A program made the position numbers and the translations under genes. From Pigmentiphaga sp. NML030171 (GTDB lineage: Bacteria; Pseudomonadota; Gammaproteobacteria; Burkholderiales; Burkholderiaceae_B), in assembly GCF_002188635.1 (NCBI RefSeq), contig NZ_NINX01000010.1:1-57032 (forward strand): DNA of 57,032 bases. The letters are read 5' to 3'. Numbering within the stretch: position 1 is the stretch's first letter; each line of letters opens with the position of its first letter. A model generated the notes under the pieces. That model made no database searches and was not told the origin of the DNA. It saw only the letters and a program-made list of their open reading frames with translations. Of the stretch, positions 49,883 through 57,032 are shown in pieces.

Positions 49883-50587
49883 GTGTTTACCGGAATCATC
49901 CAGGGCACCGCCCAGATCGCCGCCATGAACGACCGCGAGGGCCTGCGCACCTTCACGATCGAGTTTCCGCCGGGTTTCTGCCAGGACCTGGCCATAGGCG
50001 CCAGCGTCTCGGTGGACGGCGTCTGCCTGACGGTCACCGAGATCGCCAGTCCCACCGCCGCCTCGTTCGATGTCATGCTGCAAAGCCTGAACATCACCAC
50101 GTTGTCCGAGTACGGCGTGGGGTCGCGCATCAACGTCGAACGCGCCGCCAAGGACGGGGCCGAGATCGGCGGCCACCCGTTGTCCGGCCACGTCGACTTC
50201 ACCACCACCATCGCCAGCATCCGCAGCTCGGACACGAACCGCGTCATGCGCTTCACCATTCCCGAGGCCTTTCGCAAATACGTCTTCGCCAAGGGCTACA
50301 TCGCCATCAACGGCGCCAGCCTGACGGTGGCCGAGGTCAACCGGGCCGAGGGCTGGTTCGAGGTCTGGCTGATTCCCGAGACGCGGCGCATGACCACGTT
50401 CGAGGAAAAGCAGGTGGGCGACCGGCTCAACATCGAGATCGAACGCGGCACGCAGGTGGTGGTCGATACCGTGCGCGAGACCGTGCAGGAAAGCCTGGGC
50501 AAGCTCCAGCCCCTGCTGGAGGCCGTGCTGAAAGAACGCGGGATCGAGCTGGAAGACCTGTTCCCCGCGCCCAAGTCGCTGAAGTAG
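49883..50587 (+). CDS. riboflavin synthase alpha chain (lumazine-binding repeats)
   Basis: 234 residues if started at GTG 49883 (GAGGAA upstream), giving the canonical N-terminus VFTGIIQG; ATG 49832 would add 17 residues without a ribosome site. Two lumazine-binding repeats are seen: SVSVDGVCLTV with HPLSGHVD, and INGASLTV with TTFEEKQVGDRLNIE. It converts two 6,7-dimethyl-8-ribityllumazine molecules into riboflavin. A charged C-terminal tail of about 30 residues (ESLGKLQPLLEAVLKERGIE) is extra. It is not beside other rib genes, so it may be a second copy. Confidence 0.9.
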   Translation: MFTGIIQGTAQIAAMNDREGLRTFTIEFPPGFCQDLAIGASVSVDGVCLTVTEIASPTAASFDVMLQSLNITTLSEYGVGSRINVERAAKDGAEIGGHPLSGHVDFTTTIASIRSSDTNRVMRFTIPEAFRKYVFAKGYIAINGASLTVAEVNRAEGWFEVWLIPETRRMTTFEEKQVGDRLNIEIERGTQVVVDTVRETVQESLGKLQPLLEAVLKERGIELEDLFPAPKSLK

Positions 50588-50640
50588 CCGGGGCCGGCTC
50601 CGGGTTTGCGAGAGTTGCGGCCTCGCATGCCGCTGGTATT

Positions 50641-50666
50641 ATTTACCTACCGTTCGGTAAGTAAAT
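50641..50666. promoter_or_regulatory. TetR-type operator, 12-bp arms
   Basis: Arms ATTTACCTACCG and CGGTAAGTAAAT are complementary except for one position and are separated by TT. It ends nine bases before the TetR start codon, so the regulator should repress its own operon. Confidence 0.9.
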
Positions 50667-50675
50667 AAGCCTGCC

Positions 50676-51317
50676 ATGTCCGCACCCGCTTCCCACCCCG
50701 CTCCCCGGCGCCGCCAGGGCCGCCCGCCCGTGGTGGCCGACGCGCGCGAGCGCATCCTGCTGGAAGCCTCGAAGCTGTTCGCGCAAAGCGGCTACGAAAG
50801 CAGCTCCATCGGCGAACTGGCCGCCGCCATCGGTGTCTCTAAGCCGGCCATCTATCACTACTTCGCCACCAAGCAGGACATCTACGACGCCATCATCCTG
50901 CAGGCGCTGCAAGGCCTGACCGATGTCGTCGTGCCGGCCGTGAACGCCCAGCCGGCCCCGCTGGACAAGCTGCGCGTCTTCATGACGGCGCATGCCGCCT
51001 ACCTGGAACGCAACTACTGGAGTTTCGTCGCCATGCTGGTGGGCTTCAGCGGCATGAGCCCCAGCTACCGCGACGACGCCGCGCGGCTGCGCGACGCCTA
51101 CGAACGGCTGCTGCGCCAGATCCTGGAGCAGGGCGCGCGCGAAGGCGTGTTCCGGCCGGGGCAGGTCGTGACCTCGGGCCGCGCCGTGCTGTCCCTGCTC
51201 AACTGGATGGCGCGCTGGTTCAAGCCCGGCCACGGCAGCACGGCCGAACAGATCGCGCTCGATTATTTCGAACTTCTATCCGCCGGCCTGTGCGTCAGGC
51301 CGGCGGCCACTTCCTGA
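50676..51317 (+). CDS. TetR-family regulator
   Basis: 213 residues from ATG 50676. The helix-turn-helix is RERILLEASKLFAQSGYESSSIGELAAAIGVSKPAIYHYFATKQD. The C-terminal ligand domain (WSFVAMLVGFSGMSP, ARLRDAYERLLRQIL) resembles TetR proteins that control fatty or branched-acid degradation. It is 11 bp from the acyl-CoA dehydrogenase start and has a strong palindrome at its own promoter. An acyl-CoA inducer is a reasonable guess. Confidence 0.94.
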   Translation: MSAPASHPAPRRRQGRPPVVADARERILLEASKLFAQSGYESSSIGELAAAIGVSKPAIYHYFATKQDIYDAIILQALQGLTDVVVPAVNAQPAPLDKLRVFMTAHAAYLERNYWSFVAMLVGFSGMSPSYRDDAARLRDAYERLLRQILEQGAREGVFRPGQVVTSGRAVLSLLNWMARWFKPGHGSTAEQIALDYFELLSAGLCVRPAATS

Positions 51318-51328
51318 TGGGGACTGTC

Positions 51329-52480
51329 ATGTCGTTGGATGCCGATACCTTGAATTTGCTGATCGAGGCCACGCGCACGTTCGTGGCCGAGCGCCTGGTT
51401 CCGCTCGAGGCCGAAGTGGCCGAAACCGGCGTGATTCCGCCGCAGGTGCGCGAAGAGATGCAGGCGCTGGGCCTGTTCGGCCTGTCCATCGCGCCCGAAT
51501 ACGGCGGGCTGGGCCTGAACATGGAAGAAGAGGTGTTGATCGCGATGGAGCTGGGCCGCACGTCGCCGGCCTTCCGGTCGCTGGCGGGCACGAATATCGG
51601 CATCGGTTCGCAGGCCATCGTGCTGGCGGGTACCGACGAGCAGCGCAAGCACTACCTGCCGCGCCTGGCCAGCGGCGAACTGATCGGCTCGTTCGCGCTG
51701 ACCGAGCCGGACGCGGGGTCCGATGCGCTGTCGCTGCGGACCTCGGCGCGCCGCGACGGCGACCATTACGTCCTGAACGGCACCAAGCGTTTCATCACCA
51801 ACGCCCCCATCGCCGGCCTGTACACCGTCATGGCCCGCACGGGAGAGGGGCGCGGGGCGGGTGCGATCTCGTGCTTCCTGGTCGAGGCCGGCACGCCCGG
51901 CATCACCCTGGGCAAGCCGGACCGCAAGATGGGCCAGGCCGGCTCGCTGACCTGCGACATCGTATTCGACGATTGCCGCGTGCCCGCCAGCGCCCTGCTG
52001 GGCGGGGAAGAGGGCAACGGCTTTCGCACCGCCATGCGCGTGCTGGACAAGGGCCGCCTGCACATCTCGGCCGTCTGCGTCGGCATGGCCGAACGGCTGA
52101 TCGCCGAATCCGTGCGCTACGCCACCGAACGCAAGCAGTTCGGCCAGCCCATCGCCGATTTCCAGTTGATCCAGGCCATGATCGCCGACAGCCAGACCGA
52201 AGCCTATGCCGCCCGGACCATGGTGCTGGACGCGGCCCGCAAGCGCGATCGGGGCGAACCGACGACCCTGGAGGCTTCCTGCTGCAAGCTGTTCGCCACC
52301 GAAATGGTCGGGCGGACAGCCGACCGCGCCGTGCAGATCCACGGCGGATCGGGCTACATTGCCGAATACGCGGTCGAACGCTTCTATCGCGACGTCCGCC
52401 TGTTCCGCCTGTACGAGGGAACCTCGCAAATACAGCAACTCGTCATCGCGCGCGAAACCATCAAGGCGCACACGGCCTGA
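51329..52480 (+). CDS. acyl-CoA dehydrogenase family protein (3)
   Basis: 383 residues; ATG 51329 with GGGGA upstream. Complete ACAD pattern: PEYGGLGLNMEEEVLIAMELG, ALTEPDAGSDALSLRTSA, NGTKRFITNAPIAG, ATERKQFGQPIADFQLIQ and LYEGTSQIQQ with Glu363 as the catalytic base. It should oxidise an acyl-CoA to the enoyl-CoA with FAD. It lies between a TetR regulator and a 3-hydroxyacyl-CoA dehydrogenase, a compact beta-oxidation unit. The 2-enoyl hydratase step must be supplied elsewhere. Confidence 0.94.
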   Translation: MSLDADTLNLLIEATRTFVAERLVPLEAEVAETGVIPPQVREEMQALGLFGLSIAPEYGGLGLNMEEEVLIAMELGRTSPAFRSLAGTNIGIGSQAIVLAGTDEQRKHYLPRLASGELIGSFALTEPDAGSDALSLRTSARRDGDHYVLNGTKRFITNAPIAGLYTVMARTGEGRGAGAISCFLVEAGTPGITLGKPDRKMGQAGSLTCDIVFDDCRVPASALLGGEEGNGFRTAMRVLDKGRLHISAVCVGMAERLIAESVRYATERKQFGQPIADFQLIQAMIADSQTEAYAARTMVLDAARKRDRGEPTTLEASCCKLFATEMVGRTADRAVQIHGGSGYIAEYAVERFYRDVRLFRLYEGTSQIQQLVIARETIKAHTA

Positions 52481-52505
52481 GGGCCGCCAAGGGAGGCAGG
52501 AATAA

Positions 52506-54020
52506 ATGGCACGGATCAATAGCGTGGGGATAGTCGGCGCGGGCGCCATGGGACGGGGCATCGCCCAGATCGCGGCCCAGGCGGGGCTGCGCGTCTACCT
52601 GTACGACACCGCCCAGGCGGCGCTCGCGTCGGCGCGCGACAGCCTGCGCGACACCTGGGACAAGCTGGTGCAGAAGGGCAAGCTGGAAGCGCCCCGGGCC
52701 GAGGCGGCACTGCAGGCGCTCACCCTGTGCGAGGACCTGGGACGGTTGCGCGACTGCGAGCTCGTGGTCGAGGCCATCGTCGAACGGCTGGATGCCAAGC
52801 AGGGGCTGTTCCGGCAGCTCGAGGACATCGTTGCAGAAACGTGCATCCTGGCCTCGAACACCTCGTCCCTGTCCATCACCGCGATCGCCGCGGCATGCCG
52901 GCTGCCCGCGCGCGTGGCGGGCTACCATTTCTTCAACCCCGTCCCGCTGATGAAGGTGGTGGAGGTCATCGACGGCCTGCGCAGCGATCCGGAGGTGGGC
53001 GACGCGCTGGCCGAACTGGCCCGCCGCATGGGACACACGCCCGTGCGCGCCAAGGACATGCCCGGCTTCATCGTCAACCACGCCGGCCGGGGCCTGAATA
53101 CCGAAGGGCTGCGGGTGCTGCAGGAAGGCGTGGCCGATTGCGCCCAGGTCGATGCCATCATGACCGGCCAGGCGGGGTTCCGCATGGGGCCCTTCGAGCT
53201 GATGGACCTGACCGGCCTGGACGTCTCGCATCCGGTCATGGAGTCCATCTACCGCCAGTTCTTCGACGAGCCGCGTTTCCGCCCCTCGCCGCTGACCACG
53301 GTGCGCCTGGCCGGCGGACTGCTGGGCCGCAAGACGGGCCAGGGTTTCTACACCTATGCCGATGGCAAGAAGCAGGCCGCGCCCGAGGTCCCGCCCCCTT
53401 CGGTCGCGCAGATGCCCGAGGTCTGGGTATCGCCGGCGCGCCCGGAGGCGCGGGCGGTGGTGGTCGAGCTGCTGGAGCGCCTGGGGGCGCGGGTGCAGCA
53501 GGGCGACCGTCCCGGCGACGATGCCTTGATCGTGGTCACGCCCCTGGGCGAGGATGCCACCACGGCGGCGTGCGACCAGGGCCTGGATGCCCGCCGCACG
53601 GTGGCGGTGGACGTCCTGCACGGCCTGCCCGAGGGGCGCCGCCGCACCCTCATGGCTACGCCGCTGACCGCGCAGGCGTGGCGGGACGCCGCCGTGGCCC
53701 GCTTCGCCTCCGACGGCGCGCCGGTGACGCTGGTCCAGGATTCGCCGGGCTTCGTCGCCCAGCGCATCGTCGCCACCATCGTCAACATCGCCTGCGAGAT
53801 CGCCCAGCAGGGCATTGCCACGCCCGAGGACATCGACCGCGCCGTCACGCTGGGCCTGGGCTATCCCAAGGGGCCGCTGGCCATGGGCGACGCGCTGGGC
53901 GCCCCGCGCATCGTCGAGATCCTGCGCAACATCGTGCGCGTGACCGGCGACATGCGCTATCGGCCCAGCCTGTGGCTGCAGCGCCGGGCCCAGCTGGGGA
54001 TGTCGCTGCTCGATCGCTAG
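52506..54020 (+). CDS. 3-hydroxyacyl-CoA dehydrogenase (PaaH-like, two C-terminal domains)
   Basis: 504 residues. The NAD-binding fold has GAGAMG (11-16). Catalytic His141 lies in AGYHFFNPVPLMKVVEV, with the preceding Ser-Asn segment ASNTSSLSIT. A first C-terminal domain (GFIVNHAGRGLNTEG, GPFELMDLTGLDV) is followed by a linker and a second copy (PGFVAQRIVATIVNIACEIA, GPLAMGDALG), the arrangement of the 500-residue PaaH type. It oxidises 3-hydroxyacyl-CoA to 3-ketoacyl-CoA. It lies 25 bp after the acyl-CoA dehydrogenase. Confidence 0.95.
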   Translation: MARINSVGIVGAGAMGRGIAQIAAQAGLRVYLYDTAQAALASARDSLRDTWDKLVQKGKLEAPRAEAALQALTLCEDLGRLRDCELVVEAIVERLDAKQGLFRQLEDIVAETCILASNTSSLSITAIAAACRLPARVAGYHFFNPVPLMKVVEVIDGLRSDPEVGDALAELARRMGHTPVRAKDMPGFIVNHAGRGLNTEGLRVLQEGVADCAQVDAIMTGQAGFRMGPFELMDLTGLDVSHPVMESIYRQFFDEPRFRPSPLTTVRLAGGLLGRKTGQGFYTYADGKKQAAPEVPPPSVAQMPEVWVSPARPEARAVVVELLERLGARVQQGDRPGDDALIVVTPLGEDATTAACDQGLDARRTVAVDVLHGLPEGRRRTLMATPLTAQAWRDAAVARFASDGAPVTLVQDSPGFVAQRIVATIVNIACEIAQQGIATPEDIDRAVTLGLGYPKGPLAMGDALGAPRIVEILRNIVRVTGDMRYRPSLWLQRRAQLGMSLLDR

Positions 54021-54113
54021 CCCCGTGCACCGCGCGCGGGCGCGGTCACGAAAGAGATCGGCGGGGACGGCGCCATATCTTCTAAAATGCGGCGCTGTTT
54101 GATGGAGGATGTA

Positions 54114-54335
54114 ATGGGACTCTTCATGGACCCCCGCCGGCAGCCCGAGGACACGCGCAGCAGCTACGCGCGCCGCCGCGCGCCATGGCTGGTGCTGGTG
54201 GCGATCGGCTGCAGCGCCTATGTGCTGTCCAGGGGCTACCCCAGCTATACCGGCTGGCTGGCGATGATGGTGACCTGGGTGGCGGCCGTGCTGGCCATCA
54301 CCACCGCGGACTGGAGCGACTTGCGCAGGAAATGA
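54114..54335 (+). CDS. small two-helix membrane protein, unknown function
   Basis: 73 residues from ATG 54114 (GGAGG at -10). After a charged N-terminus (MGLFMDPRRQPEDTRSSYAR) there are two hydrophobic helices (APWLVLVAIGCSAYVLS and WLAMMVTWVAAVLAITTA) and a charged end DWSDLRRK. It is seven bases before the NUDIX regulator gene, so the two may share a transcript. I do not recognise a family. Confidence 0.7.
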   Translation: MGLFMDPRRQPEDTRSSYARRRAPWLVLVAIGCSAYVLSRGYPSYTGWLAMMVTWVAAVLAITTADWSDLRRK

Positions 54336-54342
54336 GACGCCC

Positions 54343-55272
54343 TTGACTGTCGCCAGCCAACACCCCCTGGCGGCCGAGCTGGTCGCGGTGCTCGTCGCCG
54401 CCACCGACGCCGAGCCGCTGGTCCTGACCACGCACGATGGACGCATGCTGCCGTCCGGACCCTTCGAGTCCGGCCACCGCTCGCTGCAGGCCGGCCTGCG
54501 GGCCTGGGTGGAGGAGCAGACGCACCATCCGCTGGGCTACGTCGAGCAGCTCTATACCTTCGCCGACCGCGACCGCACCGAACAGAACACCGAGCAGCGC
54601 GTCATTTCCATCAGCTATCTGGCCCTGACCCGGCAGGGGCCGGTTTCCGGCGCCGATGCCGCCTGGCACGGGTGGTACCGCTATTTCCCCTGGGAGGACA
54701 GGCGCGCGCCGTCGGCCGAACTGGGAGAACTGATCGATGGCGCGCTGCGCGCATGGTGCCGGGCGGGCGCCGATGCCGCGCAGCGCCGGGCCCGGCTGCA
54801 ACGGGCCGAGGTCTGTTTCGGCCTGGACGGCCGTGCCTGGAACGAGGAACTGGTCCTGCAGCGCTACGAACTCCTGTTCGAGGCGGGGCTGGTGCACGAA
54901 GCCATCCGCCGCGCCGGCAGGACCGGGCTGCCCCACCTGGGCGAGCCCATGCGACACGACCACCGCCGCATCCTGGCCACGGGCATCGCGCGCCTGCGGG
55001 CCAAGATCAAATACCGCCCGGTGGTGTTCGAGCTGATGCCGCCGTCCTTCACGCTGCTGCAATTGCAGCAGGCCGTCGAGGCGCTGGCCGGGCGGTCGCT
55101 GCACAAGCAGAACTTCCGCCGTTTCATCGAGCAGCAGCAGCTGGTCGAGGAAACCGGCGCGCTGTCCACCGAGACGCCGGGGCGCCCGGCCAAGCTCTTC
55201 CGCTTCCGCGGCGACGTGATGCTGGAGCGTGCCCTGAGCGGCAGCAAGCTCCCGCTGGTTCGCGGCAACTAG
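54343..55272 (+). CDS. nadQ: NUDIX-like/winged-helix regulator of NAD synthesis (NrtR/NadQ type)
   Basis: 309 residues from TTG 54343. The N-terminal half is NUDIX-like (PLVLTTHDGRMLPSGPFESG, YVEQLYTFADRDRTEQN, VISISYLALTR) but has no complete NUDIX hydrolase box, as expected for a ligand sensor. The C-terminal winged helix reads YRPVVFELMPPSFTLLQLQQ, RSLHKQNFRRFIEQQQLVEE and GRPAKLFRFRGDVMLE, typical of NrtR/NadQ regulators. It is followed directly by nadC, whose promoter and start codon carry matching palindromes. I infer control of NAD synthesis in response to a nucleotide. The NadQ name rests on architecture and context. Confidence 0.75.
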   Translation: MTVASQHPLAAELVAVLVAATDAEPLVLTTHDGRMLPSGPFESGHRSLQAGLRAWVEEQTHHPLGYVEQLYTFADRDRTEQNTEQRVISISYLALTRQGPVSGADAAWHGWYRYFPWEDRRAPSAELGELIDGALRAWCRAGADAAQRRARLQRAEVCFGLDGRAWNEELVLQRYELLFEAGLVHEAIRRAGRTGLPHLGEPMRHDHRRILATGIARLRAKIKYRPVVFELMPPSFTLLQLQQAVEALAGRSLHKQNFRRFIEQQQLVEETGALSTETPGRPAKLFRFRGDVMLERALSGSKLPLVRGN

Positions 55273-55354
55273 GGCCCATTCCCGGCCTGTGCCCGCCTCC
55301 TTTTGGCGGGAGCCGGCCTAAGCCACTGGATCGTCTCTTTCAGGTTTCCACGTA

Positions 55355-55383
55355 TTGACAGCCCTTATGCTCATATCTAGCAT
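55355..55383 (+). promoter_or_regulatory. nadC promoter
   Basis: -35 TTGACA (55355-55360), 17-bp spacer, -10 TAGCAT (55378-55383). The operator-like palindrome at 55365-55385 covers the spacer and -10. Confidence 0.65.
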
Positions 55384-55385
55384 AA
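55365..55385. promoter_or_regulatory. operator-like site 1, TTATGCT-N7-AGCATAA
   Basis: Outer 7-bp arms TTATGCT and AGCATAA are perfect. The left half TTATGCTCAT is the exact reverse complement of ATGAGCATAA in site 2. Binding here would block RNA polymerase. Confidence 0.7.
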
Positions 55386-55420
55386 AGAGCACGGCTAGAG
55401 CCGCGATTTTTTTCAACGGA

Positions 55421-55441
55421 AAATACTCATAATGAGCATAA
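55421..55441. promoter_or_regulatory. operator-like site 2 over the nadC start codon
   Basis: AAATACTCAT-A-ATGAGCATAA: 7 of 10 arm positions are symmetric, with CTCAT/ATGAG perfect. The right half includes the nadC ATG at 55432. The two sites are 56 bp centre to centre. Confidence 0.65.
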
Positions 55442-56334
55442 ATAACCTCAGCGCCCATGCCCGGGGTGCCCACGAGGCCTGGGACATCGCGCCGCTGCCC
55501 TCGGTCATGATCGAGCCCCTGGTGCGCGCCACCCTGTTGGAAGACCTGGGCCGCGCCGGCGACGTCACCACGAATGCCATCGTGCCCGCCGGCCATCGCG
55601 GCCGTACGGCCATGGTGGCGCGCCAGCCCGGCGTGGTCGCCGGCATGGACGTGGCGCGCGTGGCGTTCGGCCTGATCGATCCCGACATCCGTGTCGACGT
55701 GCGCAAGCCGGACGGCAGCCGTATCCAGCCGGGGGACGTCATCGCGGTGGTGGAGGGCAACTCGCGCGCCATGCTGACGGCCGAGCGCACCGCGCTCAAT
55801 TTCCTGTGCCACATGAGTGGCATCGCATCGGCGACGGCCTCGGTGGTCGATGCCATCGGCGCTGCGCGGTCGCGCGTGGTGTGCACGCGCAAGACCATGC
55901 CGGGGATGCGCATCGTGCAGAAATACGCGGTCCGCGTGGGTGGCGGCTCCAACCATCGCTTCGGCCTGGACGACGCGGTGCTGATCAAGGACAACCATGT
56001 GGCGATCGCCGGCAGCGTCGCCGAAGCCGTGCGGCGTGCGCGCGCCGGCGTGGGGCACCTGGTGAAGATAGAACTGGAAGTCGATACGCTGGAACAACTG
56101 GACGAGGCGCTGGAATTGAAGGTGGACGCCATCCTGCTGGACAACATGAGCGTCGAGACCATGGCCGAGGCGGTGCGCCGCGTGGACGGCCGCGCGGTGA
56201 CCGAGGCCTCGGGGCGCATCACCCCCCAGACCGCGCCGGCCGTGGCCCGTACCGGCGTGGACCTGATCTCGATCGGCTGGCTGACGCACAGCGTGGGCGT
56301 GCTGGACATCGGGCTGGATCACGCGCCCGCATAG
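55432..56334 (+). CDS. nadC: nicotinate-nucleotide pyrophosphorylase (quinolinate phosphoribosyltransferase)
   Basis: 300 residues. Hallmarks are LLEDLGRAGDVTTNAIVPAG, LTAERTALNFLCHMSGIAS, CTRKTMPGMRIVQKYAVRVGGGSNHRFGLDDAVLIKDNH, EVDTLEQLDEAL and LLDNMS, with TEASGRIT near the end. It converts quinolinate and PRPP to nicotinate mononucleotide, CO2 and PPi in de novo NAD synthesis. nadA and nadB are not in the window. The start codon lies inside a palindrome, so the likely regulator could also affect translation initiation or early elongation. Confidence 0.97.
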   Translation: MSINNLSAHARGAHEAWDIAPLPSVMIEPLVRATLLEDLGRAGDVTTNAIVPAGHRGRTAMVARQPGVVAGMDVARVAFGLIDPDIRVDVRKPDGSRIQPGDVIAVVEGNSRAMLTAERTALNFLCHMSGIASATASVVDAIGAARSRVVCTRKTMPGMRIVQKYAVRVGGGSNHRFGLDDAVLIKDNHVAIAGSVAEAVRRARAGVGHLVKIELEVDTLEQLDEALELKVDAILLDNMSVETMAEAVRRVDGRAVTEASGRITPQTAPAVARTGVDLISIGWLTHSVGVLDIGLDHAPA

Positions 56335-56346
56335 TCGCTATATATA

Positions 56347-56378
56347 GGGAAGGAAGCTGCGGGAGCGGCTTTCTTCCC
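56347..56378 (+). other. hairpin after nadC
   Basis: 11-pair stem GGGAAGGAAGC with GCTTTCTTCCC (one G-U) and a 10-base loop, 13 bp after the nadC stop. No U-tract follows, so it may be a weak terminator or an RNA-stabilising end. Confidence 0.5.
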
Positions 56379-56393
56379 GTTCCCCGGGGCGAG

Positions 56394-56423
56394 TTGCACG
56401 CGCCAGAAAAACCGTGCTATAGT
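56394..56423 (+). promoter_or_regulatory. rRNA operon promoter P1 candidate
   Basis: TTGCAC (56394-56399), 18-bp spacer, TATAGT (56418-56423), about 500 bp before 16S. Confidence 0.6.
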
Positions 56424-56602
56424 CTCTTTCTCGACGCAAACAACGCAGCGATGCGAAGCGCGAAGAGTGAGGAAGGCAGTTTTGGCAGCGGTTACGCGTT
56501 AAGCGGGCGCAGCGAATCAGCCGACCGAAAGAAGGAGCCTTGCGGCAGGGTGGTAGCGCGGCAAGGGTCTAGCGAATCGAAATTGGCAGCGCTAACGACG
56601 AT

Positions 56603-56631
56603 TTGACAGACGTAAAAAACTTCTTCATAAT
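56603..56631 (+). promoter_or_regulatory. rRNA operon promoter P2 candidate
   Basis: TTGACA (56603-56608), exactly 17 bp, CATAAT (56626-56631); near-consensus sigma-70 promoter about 290 bp before 16S. Confidence 0.8.
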
Positions 56632-56918
56632 CTCGTTTCTCTGCTGATGACGCAGCGCTAGCAAGACAGTGCAGCGAACGGCAAGGAAGTGAAGCAGTAG
56701 GCAGTGCCGCTCTTTAACAAATAAACAGCCGATAAGTGTGGGCGCTTGGTTGGGCGCGAGACGGTTGGGTCGGGTAACCGGACCAGTCGATCGACGCAAA
56801 AGAAATCAAGTGCTCATATGAAGAAGTTTGTAGGTAAATCATTTATCTGCAATTTCTTTGAGTACGCAAGCGATCGTGCCATGGGTTTCGACCCATAGTA
56901 CGAACAAATCTAGAGATT
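56632..56918 (+). other. rRNA leader with boxA
   Basis: The transcribed leader has no protein gene. A boxA antitermination element, CGCTCTTTAACAA, is at 56708-56720. A short hairpin ATGGGT-TTCG-ACCCAT lies at about 56881-56896, just before the 16S start, and may take part in processing. The whole gap 56335-56918 is explained by promoters and this leader. Confidence 0.7.
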
Positions 56919-57032
56919 GAACTGAAGAGTTTGATCCTGGCTCAGATTGAACGCTAGCGGCATGCCTTACACATGCAAGTCGAACGGCAGCGCGGACTTC
57001 GGTCTGGCGGCGAGTGGCGAACGGGTGAGTAA
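56919..57032 (+). rRNA. rrs: 16S ribosomal RNA, 5' end (partial)
   Basis: The sequence GAACTGAAGAGTTTGATCCT begins the 16S gene, followed by GGCTCAGATTGAACGCTAGC and the end of hypervariable region 1 (CGCGGACTTCGGTCTGGCGG). The first base is placed by alignment to the E. coli 5' end from memory. The V1 stem is consistent with Alcaligenaceae. The gene runs off the window. Confidence 0.97.

Noticed and set aside
49477-50292. 271-codon frame ending in KdpF
   Set aside because: Only the last 29 residues are KdpF; the rest is antisense to the riboflavin synthase and crosses the promoter region.
56569-56799. 76-codon minus-strand frame in the rRNA leader
   Set aside because: It overlaps promoter P2 and boxA of the rRNA operon and has no protein features.
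1-57032. CRISPR arrays and tRNA genes
   Set aside because: No regularly spaced repeats and no tRNA cloverleaf were noticed on reading; a dedicated scan was not possible.

Overview
The window looks like a chromosomal segment of a GC-rich betaproteobacterium of the Alcaligenaceae (Bordetella/Achromobacter type). The evidence is the 16S rRNA 5' end at the right edge, the very high GC of most of the window, six periplasmic Bug/TctC-type solute receptors, a DUF4148 protein and a complete kdp operon. Genus is an inference; species cannot be fixed from this sequence.

Positions 1-6350 are an AT-richer mobile and decay zone. It starts with the tail of an IS3-family element that cuts a PAS-domain gene. 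Three odd minus-strand genes follow: a truncated heparinase-like protein, a receiver domain lacking its phospho-acceptor, and a protein with degenerate GGDEF and EAL domains. Then come two tandem serine recombinases. The first is intact and preceded by two near-identical palindromes in opposite orientation, 96 bp apart. The second is split by a complete 1315-bp IS3-family element flanked by a GAG duplication. Next to this zone are a permease fused in frame to a BON domain and an NCS2 permease with an apparent 5' frameshift.

Positions 8400-31200 are catabolic. A cysteine hydrolase, a UbiD decarboxylase divergent from a Bug receptor and an Ntn amidohydrolase are followed by a cold-shock gene. 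A LysR-aldehyde dehydrogenase-Bug-phthalate-decarboxylase-like group comes next. A long co-directional run (18378-29526) then alternates three Bug receptors with CoA-type enzymes: a citrate-synthase-like protein, two acyl-CoA dehydrogenases, a dienelactone hydrolase, a CaiB/BaiF CoA-transferase, an enolase-superfamily enzyme, a MaoC hydratase and an acyl-CoA ligase. It is closed by a LysR gene and a 5'-truncated HpcH/HpaI aldolase. Many of these genes overlap by ATGA, TGATG or similar junctions, which suggests one operon for uptake and CoA-dependent breakdown of an organic acid. No TctA or TctB membrane partner is present.

Positions 31260-41410 hold an ArsP-type permease, an MHYT-GGDEF-EAL gene broken by a small deletion and preceded by a structured leader with a strong terminator, an MFS transporter, and a flavin monooxygenase/flavin reductase/Bug operon divergent from an IclR regulator across a 9-bp-arm palindrome. 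A small DUF4148 protein and a membrane diguanylate cyclase follow. Positions 41516-49661 are the minus-strand kdpFABCDE potassium-uptake operon, with an extra 32-residue membrane-protein ORF before kdpF.

The right end carries a riboflavin synthase, a TetR-acyl-CoA dehydrogenase-3-hydroxyacyl-CoA dehydrogenase beta-oxidation unit with a clear TetR operator, a NUDIX-winged-helix regulator next to nadC with operator-like sites over the nadC promoter and start codon, and then the leader and first 114 bases of an rRNA operon.
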